NCBI GenBank assembly: GCA_002509485.1
Contig: DAWO01000048.1
Span: forward strand, 1,389 to 7,208
Source: Methanolinea sp. UBA477
GTDB taxonomy: Archaea > Halobacteriota > Methanomicrobia > Methanomicrobiales > Methanospirillaceae
Direction: 5' to 3'
Length of the DNA stretch: 5,820 nt
Shown: positions 4,839-5,820 of the stretch, in pieces
How the letters are laid out: each line of letters starts with the position of its first letter
How positions within the stretch are numbered: position 1 is the first letter of the stretch
Notes under the pieces: generated by a model
The model's input: only the letters and a program-made list of their open reading frames with translations
Databases searched by the model: none
What the model was told of the DNA's origin: nothing
Position numbers and translations under genes: made by a program

Positions 4839-5820
4839 ATCGTTCCAACCTTCAGGACCATGAGTGTCATATCATCGAACTGGGCGGCCCCTCCCGAATG
4901 GACGGATACGGCACTGTTTATCTTTTCTATTATATCGGCAGGTGGGAGATTGATGTTTTGGCTGACGAGTTTTACGAGCCTCTCCTCGCCGAACTGGGCA
5001 TACTGGCCATCTATCGCCTCCGTCACTCCGTCGGTGTAGAAGAGGAGGACGTCTCCGGGGCAAAGTTCCACTGACCGCTCCTCGTAATCCGCATCTGCAA
5101 GCGCCCCGAGCGCGATCCCGGTGATCTGAAGGGGGACCGGATCACTCCCGGCCCTGAAGAGCAGGGGAGGATTATGGCCGGCATTCACATAGGTCAGCCG
5201 ACGGGACTCGTGGTCGAGGACCGCAAAGAAGAGCGTAACAAACATGCCCGACCGGGAATCGGCACTGATAGTTGCGTTGGCCCCCTGGATGGCCTCCCGG
5301 GCCGCACTGTGCCACTCGGCATTGGCGCGGACGACCGTCCGGGAGAGAGCCATGAAGAGGGCCGCGGGAACCCCCTTGTCGGATACATCGGCGATGATGA
5401 GACCGGTCTTCTTCGCCGGGCCGGTGATGATATCATAGAAGTCGCCACCCACCTCCCGTGCCGGAATGCTGGATGCGGCGAGACTGTACCCGGGAATGCC
5501 GGGGATCTTTTCGGGCAGGAAACTTGTCTGGATCTCGTGTGCGATCTGGAGCTCGGCATTCTTGCGCTCTAGTTCCGAGTGGTACCGGTCACGTTCCCCC
5601 CGGGTCTCCTTCTCTTTTTTCAGGTTCGCGATGATGAAGGAGAAGATGAACATCCCTGCCGCATTTGCCACGATCATGGGAAAGGCGACATCCGATACGA
5701 CCGCGACCGCCTGGGAGAGCGGCCGGCTGATGAGGAGGACAAGCCCCATGTGTATGCCCTCGATGATGACGGCCAAAGAGACCGCGACCGTGATCCCGGG
5801 GAACTTTTTTCCGGCAAGAA
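4835..5820 (-). CDS. Membrane-anchored PP2C/SpoIIE-family phosphatase, RsbU-like (N-terminus runs off right edge)
   Basis: The frame is open to position 5820, so the start lies outside; a TTG at 5776 is not a credible start because coding continues upstream (LAGKKFPGITVAVSL). The visible N-terminal part has two hydrophobic segments, about 5794-5730 and 5710-5621. The second contains FPMIVANAAGMFIFSFII, a pattern typical of the last helices of the LytS-type 5TM receptor domain. A charged, probably coiled-coil linker follows (about 5623-5522), then EIQTSFLPEKIPG, common before RsbU phosphatase domains. The phosphatase domain has EVGGDFYD (about 5455-5432, metal Asp), IADVSDKGVPAAL (near 5390), YVNAGHNPPLLF, FYTDGVTEA (Asp at 5030-5032) and DDMT (4876-4865), so the metal-binding aspartates are intact. 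It would dephosphorylate a serine/threonine-phosphorylated STAS protein in response to a membrane signal. It is translationally coupled to the RsbW-like kinase by a 4-base overlap. Confidence 0.93.
   Translation of the reverse strand, partial: LAGKKFPGITVAVSLAVIIEGIHMGLVLLISRPLSQAVAVVSDVAFPMIVANAAGMFIFSFIIANLKKEKETRGERDRYHSELERKNAELQIAHEIQTSFLPEKIPGIPGYSLAASSIPAREVGGDFYDIITGPAKKTGLIIADVSDKGVPAALFMALSRTVVRANAEWHSAAREAIQGANATISADSRSGMFVTLFFAVLDHESRRLTYVNAGHNPPLLFRAGSDPVPLQITGIALGALADADYEERSVELCPGDVLLFYTDGVTEAIDGQYAQFGEERLVKLVSQNINLPPADIIEKINSAVSVHSGGAAQFDDMTLMVLKVGTI

Noticed and set aside
5194..5572. Open frames of 121-132 codons on both strands within the phosphatase gene
   Set aside because: They overlap the conserved phosphatase motifs in other frames and have low-complexity basic or acidic composition.

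Overview
The window reads as chromosomal DNA of a high-GC euryarchaeal methanogen, most likely of the order Methanomicrobiales. This is inferred from three things: TATA-like boxes placed for archaeal (TBP/TFB) transcription, an archaeal Clp1-type RNA kinase, and the pairing of a membrane SpoIIE-type phosphatase with an RsbW-like kinase. No rRNA or other taxonomic marker is present, so the assignment is tentative. I see no tRNA, CRISPR array, insertion sequence or phage gene.

Left part (1-1937, minus strand): the 5' end of an NAD-dependent sugar-nucleotide epimerase/dehydratase runs off the left edge. Upstream of it, after a 327-base gap, lies a complete bifunctional mannose-1-phosphate guanylyltransferase/mannose-6-phosphate isomerase (manC). 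Together they suggest activated-sugar synthesis for surface glycans. The gap holds a TATA-like box, a possible 34-codon ORF and a perfect stem-loop.

Middle (1938-3508): a 341-base divergent intergenic region with promoter-like elements and two dyad structures separates manC from ilvA. ilvA is on the plus strand and encodes an ACT-domain threonine ammonia-lyase for isoleucine synthesis.

Right part (3453-5820, minus strand): transcription runs from a membrane-anchored PP2C/SpoIIE-type phosphatase (truncated by the right edge) into an RsbW-like anti-sigma kinase that overlaps it by 4 bases (ATGA). After 57 bases comes a Clp1-family polynucleotide 5'-hydroxyl kinase, apparently with its own promoter and a GTG start. 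The Clp1 gene runs convergently into ilvA, and the two coding regions overlap tail to tail by 56 bases.

The most interesting part is the phosphatase/kinase pair. It has the architecture of a bacterial partner-switching circuit (RsbU plus RsbW), but archaea have no sigma factor for such a kinase to hold, and the antagonist STAS protein is not in this window. Its output target is therefore an open question.
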